Below, piece by piece: positions 37,088 through 45,653 of a stretch of 64,000 nt of DNA (positions within the stretch are counted from its first letter, which is position 1; every line of letters starts with the position of its first letter). The position numbers and the translations under genes were made by a program. The DNA comes from Fuerstiella sp. (GTDB lineage Bacteria > Planctomycetota > Planctomycetia > Planctomycetales > Planctomycetaceae), in the NCBI GenBank assembly GCA_029245955.1, contig JAQWOH010000028.1, positions 1 to 64,000 on the forward strand, in the 5' to 3' direction. The notes beneath the pieces were generated by a model, which saw nothing but the letters and a program-made list of their open reading frames with translations, was not told where the DNA came from and ran no database searches.

Positions 37088-39940
37088 ATGTTTACGATCG
37101 CTGCATCCCGTCGCGCAATTGCTGGACTGCGGCTGTTGATATGCAGCATGTTCTGTTCGTCTCTGCATGCCCAGGTAGATTTCAATCGTCAGGTCCGTCC
37201 GATCCTGGCAGAGCATTGTCTTCAGTGCCATGGCCCGGATGCCGAACAACGCACCGCGGATCTGCGACTGGATCTGGAAGCCGAGGCGAAGAAGTCGGCC
37301 ATTGTTGCCGGTGCGGCGGCGGACAGCGAACTCATTCATCGCATTCAGTCGACAGATCCGGAATCGGTCATGCCCCCCGCTTCCACCGGAAAACCACTGA
37401 CGAAAACCCAGAAGGACGTCCTGCGACAATGGATTCAGGAAGGCGCGAAATATTCGAACCACTGGGCCTTTCAGCCGATCGCAGAATCACAATTTCTTTT
37501 GAAGGCACTTCCCGCCTCAGAAGCCGCCACGTCACCCATCGATCGTTTCTTACTGCACCGCCTACATAAGGCAGGCCTTGGATACTCACCGCCCGTCAGT
37601 CGAGCCCGTTTCATCCGTCGCGCGACAATTGACCTGACCGGTTTGCCACCGACATGGGCCGAAGTGGAAGAATTTGAAAACGATACGCCAGCAGGAAGTG
37701 AAGAACGACTGATTGACCGTCTGCTGGAATCTCCTCGCTATGGCGAACGCTGGGGACGTCACTGGCTGGATATCGCACGCTACGCGGACACGCATGGCGG
37801 CGCGGCTATCGGTTTTAAATCGTTCCCGTTTTCGTACACGTATCGCGACTATGTGATCAATGCGTTCAATAAAGACCTGCCATTCGACCGTTTTCTGCTG
37901 GAACAGATTGCCGCGGATCAGCTTGGCCTTTCGGAAGACGATCCGGCGCTCGCGGCTCTTGGGTTTCTGACAGTTGGGATGCAATTCCGCAATTCACACG
38001 ACACAGTTGACGATCAGATCGACGTGATTAGTCGTGGACTGATGGGACTGACGGTCACCTGTGCCAGATGCCATGACCATAAATTCGATCCGGTACCAAC
38101 CTCGGACTACTACTCTCTCTATGCGTCGATTGCTCCCAGCAAGTCTCCTTTTCAGCTGCCCGTGATTGGAAGCGTTACCGACGAGAACGCTCGTCAGCAG
38201 TACGAACGTGAACTCACCGAGCTGAAGCTGAAGTTCCGGCAGTTTGCGCGCGAACAAGCCGAAGTCCTGCGGAATCGTCTGCGAATGCAGGTCGAACTTT
38301 ATCTTGTGGAAATCGCGAAAGGGGTTGGTGAGCAGGATCTGTCGACTCAGTTTCTTTCGTATCGCACCGACGATATTCGACCATTCGTTTTTAATCGCTG
38401 GCGGACCTACCTGAACCAGCTTAACACCACTGACGCTGTCTTTGGTCCATGGCTTGAGATGCAGTCATGGGGGTCCATGCCGGAAGCAGACTTTCAGAAA
38501 CGACGCGGTGAATACCTGAGCCGGATTTCCGGTGAACTGGACGCCGCCGGAAGGACTGCGGATAAACTGCATGCACTGCGAGGTGAACCACCGAAATGGA
38601 ATCCATTCATTGTTGACGCCCTGGTGAAACAGAAACCCAATTCGCAGAATGAAGCCGCCGCGGTTTACGGAAGCGTGTTTGCAGAGCAGCAGCGACTTTG
38701 GCTGCAGTCTCTGCTGCGAGCGTCAATTGAAGCTGCACCAGGGGGTACAGTCGTCCCCGACGATCATGCTGAACACCTGGTGATCAACAGTCCCTCACAC
38801 AGACAGATTCGTCATCACCTGTATGCACCCGGATCGCCGTTCGTTGTCTCAGACGAAGAAGCCATGCGACTCACCAACCGAACAATCAGTGACCTGATCA
38901 ACGGAAAGAAGGGTGCGATTCACCAGTTAAATCTGTCGTCCCCCGGTTCACCTCCACGAGCAATGATCGTTCAGGAAGATTTACACCCCGAAGACACACA
39001 TATCTTTGTGCGAGGAAACCCGCTCACTCGTGGGGAAACGGTACAACCAAGATTTCTGTCAGCATTGCCGGGGGATCGGACTTCCATTTACGAAAACGGG
39101 AAACGCCGTCTGGGTCTTGCCCGCTCCATCATTTCAGACAGCAATCCACTCACCGCGCGCGTTCTTGTCAACGGAGTCTGGCAGAATCACTTTGGTTCCG
39201 GCCTTGTACCGACACCCGATGACTTCGGGACACGTGGCGCCGCTCCCACACACCCTGAACTGCTGGATTTCCTGGCCGATCGGTTTCGGAAGAACGGGTG
39301 GTCCATAAAATGGCTTCATCGACAGATCATGCTGACTCGAGCATATCGTCAGGCAGCCATCGAGAACGAACACTGCCGGCAGATCGATCCGGAAAACAAG
39401 CTGCTGTGGCGTATGCCGCGTCGGCGTCTGGACTTCGAGTCCATGCGTGACTCCATGCTGGCGGTCTGTGACGAACTGGACACGACAATGGGCGGAAAGC
39501 CTGTCGATCTGAATATATCACCGGCAATCCCTCGACGCAGCGTTTACGGATTTGTCAATCGGGACGTCATCGCTAACCTGATGAGCACATTCGACACCGC
39601 CAATCCCAATGCATGTACGGCAAAACGCCCTGAAACCACGATACCTCAGCAGGCACTGTTCGCCCTGAACTCGGACTTTATTCAGGACCGAGCAGCGCAA
39701 CTGGCATCGATCACGAAGCAACCGCATTCAGCGTCCGAAAAGCATCGCATCGAGGCAATGGTTCGCCGAACGCTCTGTCGCAATCCAACTGACTCCGAAG
39801 TGGAACAGGCAACAGCGTTTTTACGTGAATCCGTTTCCTCTACTACAACGCCCGACGGTGCAGCAGTTGACCCGGAACGCGGCTGGATCCTGCTGGCACA
39901 CGCTCTGATGGCTTCAAACGAGTTTACATTTCTGGACTGA
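37088..39940 (+). CDS. PSCyt1/DUF1549/DUF1553 (PSD1) secreted cytochrome-like protein
   Basis: 950 residues, full length for the family. A signal peptide (GLRLLICSMFCSSLHAQ) precedes the PSCyt1 haem domain with C44-LQ-C47-H48. The DUF1549 domain (about 155-370) begins SPIDRFLLHRL and contains LTGLPPTWAEVEEF and RYGERWGRHWLDIARYADTHGG. It ends near TVTCARCHDHKFDP, a second CxxCH-like motif. The DUF1553 domain (about 670-930) has ARVLVNGVWQNHFG, DFGTRGAAPTHPELLDFLA, and the ending PQQALFALNS. These proteins are abundant in planctomycetes; the function is unproven, but redox or polysaccharide breakdown roles are suggested. It is followed after 60 bases by a DUF1501 gene, the usual partner. Confidence 0.93.
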   Translation: MFTIAASRRAIAGLRLLICSMFCSSLHAQVDFNRQVRPILAEHCLQCHGPDAEQRTADLRLDLEAEAKKSAIVAGAAADSELIHRIQSTDPESVMPPASTGKPLTKTQKDVLRQWIQEGAKYSNHWAFQPIAESQFLLKALPASEAATSPIDRFLLHRLHKAGLGYSPPVSRARFIRRATIDLTGLPPTWAEVEEFENDTPAGSEERLIDRLLESPRYGERWGRHWLDIARYADTHGGAAIGFKSFPFSYTYRDYVINAFNKDLPFDRFLLEQIAADQLGLSEDDPALAALGFLTVGMQFRNSHDTVDDQIDVISRGLMGLTVTCARCHDHKFDPVPTSDYYSLYASIAPSKSPFQLPVIGSVTDENARQQYERELTELKLKFRQFAREQAEVLRNRLRMQVELYLVEIAKGVGEQDLSTQFLSYRTDDIRPFVFNRWRTYLNQLNTTDAVFGPWLEMQSWGSMPEADFQKRRGEYLSRISGELDAAGRTADKLHALRGEPPKWNPFIVDALVKQKPNSQNEAAAVYGSVFAEQQRLWLQSLLRASIEAAPGGTVVPDDHAEHLVINSPSHRQIRHHLYAPGSPFVVSDEEAMRLTNRTISDLINGKKGAIHQLNLSSPGSPPRAMIVQEDLHPEDTHIFVRGNPLTRGETVQPRFLSALPGDRTSIYENGKRRLGLARSIISDSNPLTARVLVNGVWQNHFGSGLVPTPDDFGTRGAAPTHPELLDFLADRFRKNGWSIKWLHRQIMLTRAYRQAAIENEHCRQIDPENKLLWRMPRRRLDFESMRDSMLAVCDELDTTMGGKPVDLNISPAIPRRSVYGFVNRDVIANLMSTFDTANPNACTAKRPETTIPQQALFALNSDFIQDRAAQLASITKQPHSASEKHRIEAMVRRTLCRNPTDSEVEQATAFLRESVSSTTTPDGAAVDPERGWILLAHALMASNEFTFLD

Positions 39941-40000
39941 CAATGCTGGTGTGAATGCCTTGTTTGCACCAGCCGTACCCTTGGCTGAAAGGCCAGGTCA

Positions 40001-41413
40001 ATGATGAGCTTAGAGACGATGCGGCAGCCACGACGGCACTGGATGCAGCAATGCGGCATGAAATTCGGCGGACTCGCGCTGGCCGGACTTCTGGGGAACA
40101 CTGCGGCAGGCGAAGAGCCCCGCGGAGAATTGCGGACGCATTTGCCAGGGCGGGCCAAACATATCATCCATGTATTTCTAAACGGTGGTGTGTCTCAGGT
40201 CGACACGTTTGACCCGAAGCCGGAACTGACTCGTCGGGCCGGACAGATGCTTCCGTATGAGAACCTGCAGACCGAGCGGAAGACCGGAGTGGCACTACCG
40301 AGCCCTTTCAGATTCGAGCAGCACGGCGAAAGCGGAATTCCCGTCAGCGATCTGTTCCCGCACCTTTCGAAGTGTGTCGATGAGATGACCGTCATCCGGT
40401 CCATGTATGCTGAACTCCCAAGCCATGAGATGTCGCTGATGCTGATGAATACGGGTGATCAGCGTCTGGTTCGCCCAAGTCTGGGTTCGTGGCTGACGTG
40501 GGGAATGGGATCTCTTAATGAAAATCTTCCGGCCTTCATCGCCCTATGCCCCGGAGGCATGCCGGTCGGCGGCGCCGGTAACTGGCGATCCGCTTTTCTG
40601 CCGGGCGCGTACCAGGGGACTCGTGTCGATACGTCGAATCCCGATCCCACACGACTGATCGACTTCCTGCAGAACAAACGAGTTTCTACTGCAGAGCAAT
40701 CTAAACAATTCGATTTTCTGCAGCAGATGAATGCTCAGCATCTGGCAGATCGGCCGGGAGAAGCGGCTATCGAATCACGTATCAGGTCATTTGAACTGGC
40801 ATTTCGTATGCAGACGGAAGCCTGTGATGCATTTGATGTTTCCCAAGAACCGGAACACATTCAAAAGCTTTACGGTGACGGACCACAGAACCGTCAACTG
40901 CTGATGGCCAGAAGACTGATTGAACGCGGCGTGCGTTTCGTCCAGACCTGGCACGGTGCCATGCAGCCCTGGGACAGCCATTCGAATATCAAGGACGAGC
41001 ATCGCAAGGTCGCGAATCAGTGTGATTCAGGGCTGGCCGCATTGATTATCGACCTGAGGCAGCGCGGACTGCTGGAGGAGACGCTGATCCTATGCACCGG
41101 AGAGTTCGGACGAACGCCTTCCGTTGAGATGGGGCAGGACGGATCCGGAGCCAGTCAGGGCCGTGACCATAACCACTGGGGCTTTTCACTCTGGATGGCA
41201 GGCGGTGGAATCAAGAAAGGGACGGTGTACGGAGCAACCGACGATTTTGGCTTCCGAGCCGTGGAAAACCCGGTCTCACCGCATGACCTTCACGCAACAA
41301 TCCTGCATTTGATGGGCTACGACCATCAACGTATGACTTATCGCTACGCCGGCCGAGATTTCCGACTGACCGATGTTCACGGTGAAGTCATCCATCCGAT
41401 CATCGACGGTTAG
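40001..41413 (+). CDS. DUF1501 family protein (Tat-exported)
   Basis: 470 residues. The N-terminus PRRHWMQQCGMKFGGLALAG is a twin-arginine-like export signal, usual for this family. Family features are present: HIIHVFLNGGVSQVDTFDPK, VIRSMYAELPSHEMSLMLMN, RRLIERGVRFVQTWHG, ILCTGEFGRTPSVE, RDHNHWGFSLWMAGGG, and the ending FRLTDVHGEVIHPIIDG. DUF1501 resembles alkaline phosphatase/sulfatase-fold proteins; its chemistry is not established. It lies 60 bases after the PSD1 gene and is most likely in one operon with it. It is also the intact reference for two collapsed copies at 21325 and 34895. Confidence 0.93.
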   Translation: MMSLETMRQPRRHWMQQCGMKFGGLALAGLLGNTAAGEEPRGELRTHLPGRAKHIIHVFLNGGVSQVDTFDPKPELTRRAGQMLPYENLQTERKTGVALPSPFRFEQHGESGIPVSDLFPHLSKCVDEMTVIRSMYAELPSHEMSLMLMNTGDQRLVRPSLGSWLTWGMGSLNENLPAFIALCPGGMPVGGAGNWRSAFLPGAYQGTRVDTSNPDPTRLIDFLQNKRVSTAEQSKQFDFLQQMNAQHLADRPGEAAIESRIRSFELAFRMQTEACDAFDVSQEPEHIQKLYGDGPQNRQLLMARRLIERGVRFVQTWHGAMQPWDSHSNIKDEHRKVANQCDSGLAALIIDLRQRGLLEETLILCTGEFGRTPSVEMGQDGSGASQGRDHNHWGFSLWMAGGGIKKGTVYGATDDFGFRAVENPVSPHDLHATILHLMGYDHQRMTYRYAGRDFRLTDVHGEVIHPIIDG

Positions 41414-41634
41414 TAACCCCAGCGGCACAACTCTCGCAGCTCCCGATGCCATCGACCGACGTCATACGGCAGTGAATTCCAATAGCCCCTGGCACGTAGT
41501 GATCGCTGCCACAGCTATCCGCCGGCAGACGTCCGCTGACACCGTGCTGTTTTGCTCCTGTCCTGTCATCTTTACGATGATCGCGCGCCGTCCTTTTCAG
41601 CATACATCGTCCCCGTATCGCGACGTCACCCTGT

Positions 41635-42531
41635 TCAGGCAGCTAACAGACCTGACTTCTGCATTAATGCCTCCAGTACTCGTATAACCTCCGGAGGAGG
41701 CGATGATCCGGGTGAACGTGGACGCATTCCTTCGTGTCCCAGCAGTTGCAGGGCCGCCTTCACGCCCGCAGCCCGATATGGCAGCATCACTGCATCAATT
41801 TCCTGTACATGTTCCTGCAGTTGCAGGGCTTCGTCATATCGACCCGCCATCCCCAGTCTAAGCAGTTCGTCGAGTGCCCCTGGCCAGATGTTAGAGAAAG
41901 CCGTGGTCGTCCCGTTGCATCCCATCAGTGTTCCATGCAGCATCAGACTTCCGTTGCAGATCCAGAATCGCCGATCACGCGTCACCAGACGACGCACGCG
42001 AGCCTCGAATCGCACATCATGATCGGTGACGTACCCGAATACATTGTCCATATTGGTAACACCGGCCAGAACCTCGGGAGCTGCGGCAGGAGCTGCAGCC
42101 ATGCCGAACAGGGCGGGTTCATTTTGATGCATAAGCAGAACGGGGACGGGGCAGCGTGGCAGCACATCTCGGAAATACGGTTCAACCAGCGACGCGCCGC
42201 GCGGAAACCGAACACGGACGACTTCTGCCCCGACATCCGCAAACGCTTCCGCTCGACGCAGTGTCTGAGTCACCGACGGACAGTCGATTCCTCCCATCAG
42301 AAACCGACGCTCGTCCAGATTATCCCGGACCGTCGCTGCAACGGCCAGTTTTTCTGTTTCGCTGAGGTAGAATTCTTCTCCGGTCTGTGAACCGACCAGA
42401 AAGCCGGTGGCCGGTGTGGTCAACCACCGGCGAACGTTACGTTCCAATGCTCCATGGTCGACATCGTCGCGCTGGTTGAAAGGCGTGACGAGCGGGATAT
42501 TGACAATGGGGTCGTCAGCAGGAATTGGCAT
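41635..42531 (-). CDS. DapA-superfamily protein lacking canonical catalytic Lys and Tyr
   Basis: 298 residues from ATG 42531 (MPIPADDPIVN); an upstream start at 42567 is possible. The fold pattern is that of dihydrodipicolinate synthase/N-acetylneuraminate lyase TIM barrels: IPLVTPFNQRDDVDHGALER, GFLVGSQTGEEFYLSETEK, AEAFADVGAEVVRVRFP. The Schiff-base lysine expected in a G(V/I)K(E/D) strand is replaced (VLAGVTNMDNVFGYV), and the active-site tyrosine strand reads VPVLLMHQNEP. It therefore probably does not act as a class I aldolase; a different reaction or a binding role is possible. It is encoded just downstream of the convergent DUF1501 gene. Confidence 0.8.
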   Translation of the reverse strand: MPIPADDPIVNIPLVTPFNQRDDVDHGALERNVRRWLTTPATGFLVGSQTGEEFYLSETEKLAVAATVRDNLDERRFLMGGIDCPSVTQTLRRAEAFADVGAEVVRVRFPRGASLVEPYFRDVLPRCPVPVLLMHQNEPALFGMAAAPAAAPEVLAGVTNMDNVFGYVTDHDVRFEARVRRLVTRDRRFWICNGSLMLHGTLMGCNGTTTAFSNIWPGALDELLRLGMAGRYDEALQLQEHVQEIDAVMLPYRAAGVKAALQLLGHEGMRPRSPGSSPPPEVIRVLEALMQKSGLLAA

Positions 42532-42623
42532 GCGGCACCAGCGACTAGATGTACAGGATCGATTCACAATGTGCGAATCTCAGAATGGAACACAGATTAA
42601 ATAAGGAAAATTAGGCAAGGCCA

Positions 42624-45125
42624 CTACTCAGCCTTCAAAAATAGCGGAAACACGGCGTTAATGCTGTTTACCAGCGCGTTTCGCCAGCCGATCGTCTGCT
42701 GCTGCGGAATCTGTGTCAGCACAACAATGATCAGATCTCGTTCGAAGTCGATGATCCCGATTGTTCCGGAAGCACCTGTATGACGGATGCGTGCGGCTGT
42801 CCCGTCATCATGCCTCCGCATGATATTGAAGCCAAGACCGTAGCCAACACCAGGCGTGGATGGCTGCTTCTTGTACATCTGCTGCAGCAGATCTGCCGAC
42901 AGAAACCGTTCTGTACCAACGCGCCCCTGATTACGGTGCAGACACAGCAGTCGGGCCACGTTATCGAGAGTTGAGACCAGACTACCTCCCGGATTTATTG
43001 TTGTTCCGAGTCCGGTTCCTTTGCGAACGCGAAATCCTGTCTTCGTGCGGTCATACGACACCGGCATCCTTGCCAGAATTTCCTTAGAAGGAGTGAAGGT
43101 CGCCACATCTGCACCCAACGGCTTGAGTAACACTGTCTTCATCAGCTCTGGAAATGGTTTCCCGGTCACAACCTCAGCCACGCGACCAGCGGTCATATAA
43201 CCAAGTCGCGAGTAGGCATATCGAGTACCAGGTTCCGCCACAAGTTGCCTGGTTGCAAGGTCTGTAATCGCGTCGGACAGATCGCTGTTCAGATTGATGT
43301 GGTCCTTTCGGGCCTTTAGGGCGTTATTTCCGGGGAACCCTGCGGTATGCGACAGGCAGTGCTGCAGCGTCAGAGCAGTCTCAGGAACGCCCGCCCCGCG
43401 AATCCGCATTTGCCTGAATTCCGGGAGCCACGTATGAACAGGTGCGGCGAGGTCGACCTTACCCTGGGCGGCCAACTTGACAAGCAGGGTCGCTGTGTGT
43501 GGTTTTGTCAACGACGCGATCCGGCAGGGGGACGATGTCCGGAACGGGCGACCGGACTCCAGATCGGCTACACCGAAAGCTTCATTCATCACAATTTCCC
43601 CATTATGAATCAGCATTAACGCACCGCCGGGAATGACGTGCCGGTCAATTCCAGCTTGAAACGCCGCTCGAATGTCTTCTCGCTGCGACTCACTGAAACC
43701 ATGTTCCCTCCAACTCCCCTGCAGCAGCGCTGGCTCCTGTTGTTTGGGTGGTCGAGGATCCGGTCGCTGCATTTTGATGCGATCGTCGTACGGCACCTCA
43801 GGCAGCAGCAACGTTTTTGCGTACGCCAGAAGTTCCTCCACGATGCCTGAGTGTGTCCGGGCCACGTCCGATGATCCGCCGGCATCCTGCGTCCGATTGT
43901 GCAACTCAACATTGGAAGAACCTTTATCTTTGACATAGCCGTAAAACTTCCTGCGTTCCGGCAGGATCAGCTTCCATTGTCCTTTGCGAACAGCATGCAA
44001 CTCGTCTTTACAAAAACAGAAAAAATCATTGTGCGCACCCGCCTCGCTCTTTCTCGTCATCAGGTCGCTCTGATCGACGCCATCCACGATGCGATCGGGC
44101 GGAGTTTCGAACCCGGCGCACTTGCCGGAGGGCGGCAGGAAGTCGATCGTTGCAAACACAGCATCACTGGTGCCGCCTGGTGTTACGTGCCCCGGCCAGC
44201 GGACGATGCAGGGAACCCGATGTCCACCTTCGTAGGTTGAGCCCTTTCCTTCTCGCAGCGGGCCGAAAAATCCCCATGCAATCTTCCCGCCGTGCTTTCT
44301 GGCAGACCCCTGTTGCAGATTATTCCACGGCCCGTTGTCTGTGATAAGAATAACCAGGGTGCTGTCGCGCAGTCCCAGATCATCAATGCTGTCCAGCAGT
44401 CGTCCAATGTGATAATCCAGCTCCTCGACGGTGTCGCCGTACAGACCACCCTTCGACTTGCCTTTGATATCCACAGACGCATCGATCACCGCATGACCCA
44501 TCGTGTGAGCCAAATACAGGAAGAACGGTTCCTTCCTGTTGGTCTTCAGAAACTCGATACTCATATCGGTGTACAGTCGCGTGCGACCGGCCATGTCGTC
44601 CGGATTCCCGACGACATCATTATTTTCGTGAAACAACACCTTTCCGTTGTCGTTCGCTCCCAGCGTTCCGTAAAAATAATCGAACCCCTGTGCATTGGGC
44701 ATGCGATCAGGGATTGCAGCGCGGTTGGACACATCCCATTTGCCCACACATCCGGTCACGTATCCGACCCTGTGCAACAGTTCAGTAATCGTGATTTCAC
44801 TTGCGGGCATGGAGCAGCCGGGACTGCGTCCCGGATAGCGTCCCGTAAACAGTGCCGTACGCGACGGACTGAATACAATCTGTGCATAGAAATTAGCAAT
44901 CTGTGCATAGAAATTAGTGAACCGAGTACCTTCGGCGGCAAGCTCATCAATTCGGGCCGTCCTGATGGTCTCGGAGCCATAGCAACTCAGGTCGCCATCA
45001 CCCTGGTCGTCGGTATGTATCACAACAATATTGGGACGATTTTCAGGCTTGTTGTCAGCAGACGCGTGTCTCACCGTAAGGGACACCAGGACGCATGCAC
45101 CAGTGAACATTCTTAGTGACGTCAT
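42624..45125 (-). CDS. Sulfatase-beta-lactamase (serine hydrolase) fusion with degenerate sulfatase site
   Basis: 833 residues from ATG 45125 (signal peptide MFTGACVLVSLTVRHASA); the frame is open to 45254. Residues about 25-455 are a sulfatase domain: RPNIVVIHTDDQGDGDLSCYG, EPFFLYLAHTMGHAV and VILITDNGPWNN. The motif expected as C-S-P-S-R reads VFSPSR, with Phe85 (codon 44871-44873) in place of the formylglycine cysteine, and a 21-base tandem duplication just before it repeats NFYAQIA. Residues about 480-830 are a class C beta-lactamase/esterase fold with SLTK (Ser538, Lys541), YSR where YSN is usual, and HTGASG near the end. The sulfatase half is probably inactive; the serine hydrolase may act as an esterase. 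Confidence 0.88.
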   Translation of the reverse strand: MTSLRMFTGACVLVSLTVRHASADNKPENRPNIVVIHTDDQGDGDLSCYGSETIRTARIDELAAEGTRFTNFYAQIANFYAQIVFSPSRTALFTGRYPGRSPGCSMPASEITITELLHRVGYVTGCVGKWDVSNRAAIPDRMPNAQGFDYFYGTLGANDNGKVLFHENNDVVGNPDDMAGRTRLYTDMSIEFLKTNRKEPFFLYLAHTMGHAVIDASVDIKGKSKGGLYGDTVEELDYHIGRLLDSIDDLGLRDSTLVILITDNGPWNNLQQGSARKHGGKIAWGFFGPLREGKGSTYEGGHRVPCIVRWPGHVTPGGTSDAVFATIDFLPPSGKCAGFETPPDRIVDGVDQSDLMTRKSEAGAHNDFFCFCKDELHAVRKGQWKLILPERRKFYGYVKDKGSSNVELHNRTQDAGGSSDVARTHSGIVEELLAYAKTLLLPEVPYDDRIKMQRPDPRPPKQQEPALLQGSWREHGFSESQREDIRAAFQAGIDRHVIPGGALMLIHNGEIVMNEAFGVADLESGRPFRTSSPCRIASLTKPHTATLLVKLAAQGKVDLAAPVHTWLPEFRQMRIRGAGVPETALTLQHCLSHTAGFPGNNALKARKDHINLNSDLSDAITDLATRQLVAEPGTRYAYSRLGYMTAGRVAEVVTGKPFPELMKTVLLKPLGADVATFTPSKEILARMPVSYDRTKTGFRVRKGTGLGTTINPGGSLVSTLDNVARLLCLHRNQGRVGTERFLSADLLQQMYKKQPSTPGVGYGLGFNIMRRHDDGTAARIRHTGASGTIGIIDFERDLIIVVLTQIPQQQTIGWRNALVNSINAVFPLFLKAE
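44876..44917. repeat. 21-base perfect tandem duplication inside the sulfatase domain
   Basis: Two adjacent identical units (44876-44896 and 44897-44917) encode seven residues each on the reverse strand (NFYAQI plus one). They lie immediately N-terminal of the altered catalytic motif VFSPSR. The duplication keeps the frame. Confidence 0.9.
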
Positions 45126-45653
45126 GGCATGCAATTTCCGGTGTAAGACCGTGGCGATACGTGGTGAAACAAATATTGAGGCAGAACACAGGATACTTGC
45201 GATATTCACCGGTTGTCTCGTCCCTGTCGCCGGATTGGGGACTGAATGCCACAATGTTCGTCATATCCCTACCGGACTGTTGGCGCCCAATACCGGACGG
45301 CCTGGCGCAGGTGACTGCAAATGACACACACAAGTCGGAATAGTAGATTAATAAGTCTTTGCATGTGCCGGGAGCGACAAAGGCGGTCGCCGTTCCAGGA
45401 TCACCAGTAGTCGGGATACAGGCTGGCGAACTCGGTTGAGATGCGTTCACATGCTGACTAGAGTGGACCACAGGAATCACGTGTGCGGTGTCATTTTCAG
45501 CTGCAGGTCTGTATCTGTATAGGTGCGAATGTCTCTCGCGTATTGCAGAATTCCGGTGGAGCAAAGGCAAATATTGAACCGTTGCCGCATTTGTCTTCAA
45601 AAACGCCTTCCGTCTGCGCCTGCCTTAATATCCAGATCCGATATTCCAAAACG
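45126..45653. other. Divergent promoter region
   Basis: About 530 bases between the sulfatase fusion (reverse) and the molybdate-type transporter operon (forward). No gene, no ModE-like palindrome and no recognisable riboswitch was found by eye. Confidence 0.45.

Noticed and set aside
44292..45116. 274-codon plus-strand frame
   Set aside because: Antisense shadow of the sulfatase-beta-lactamase fusion.
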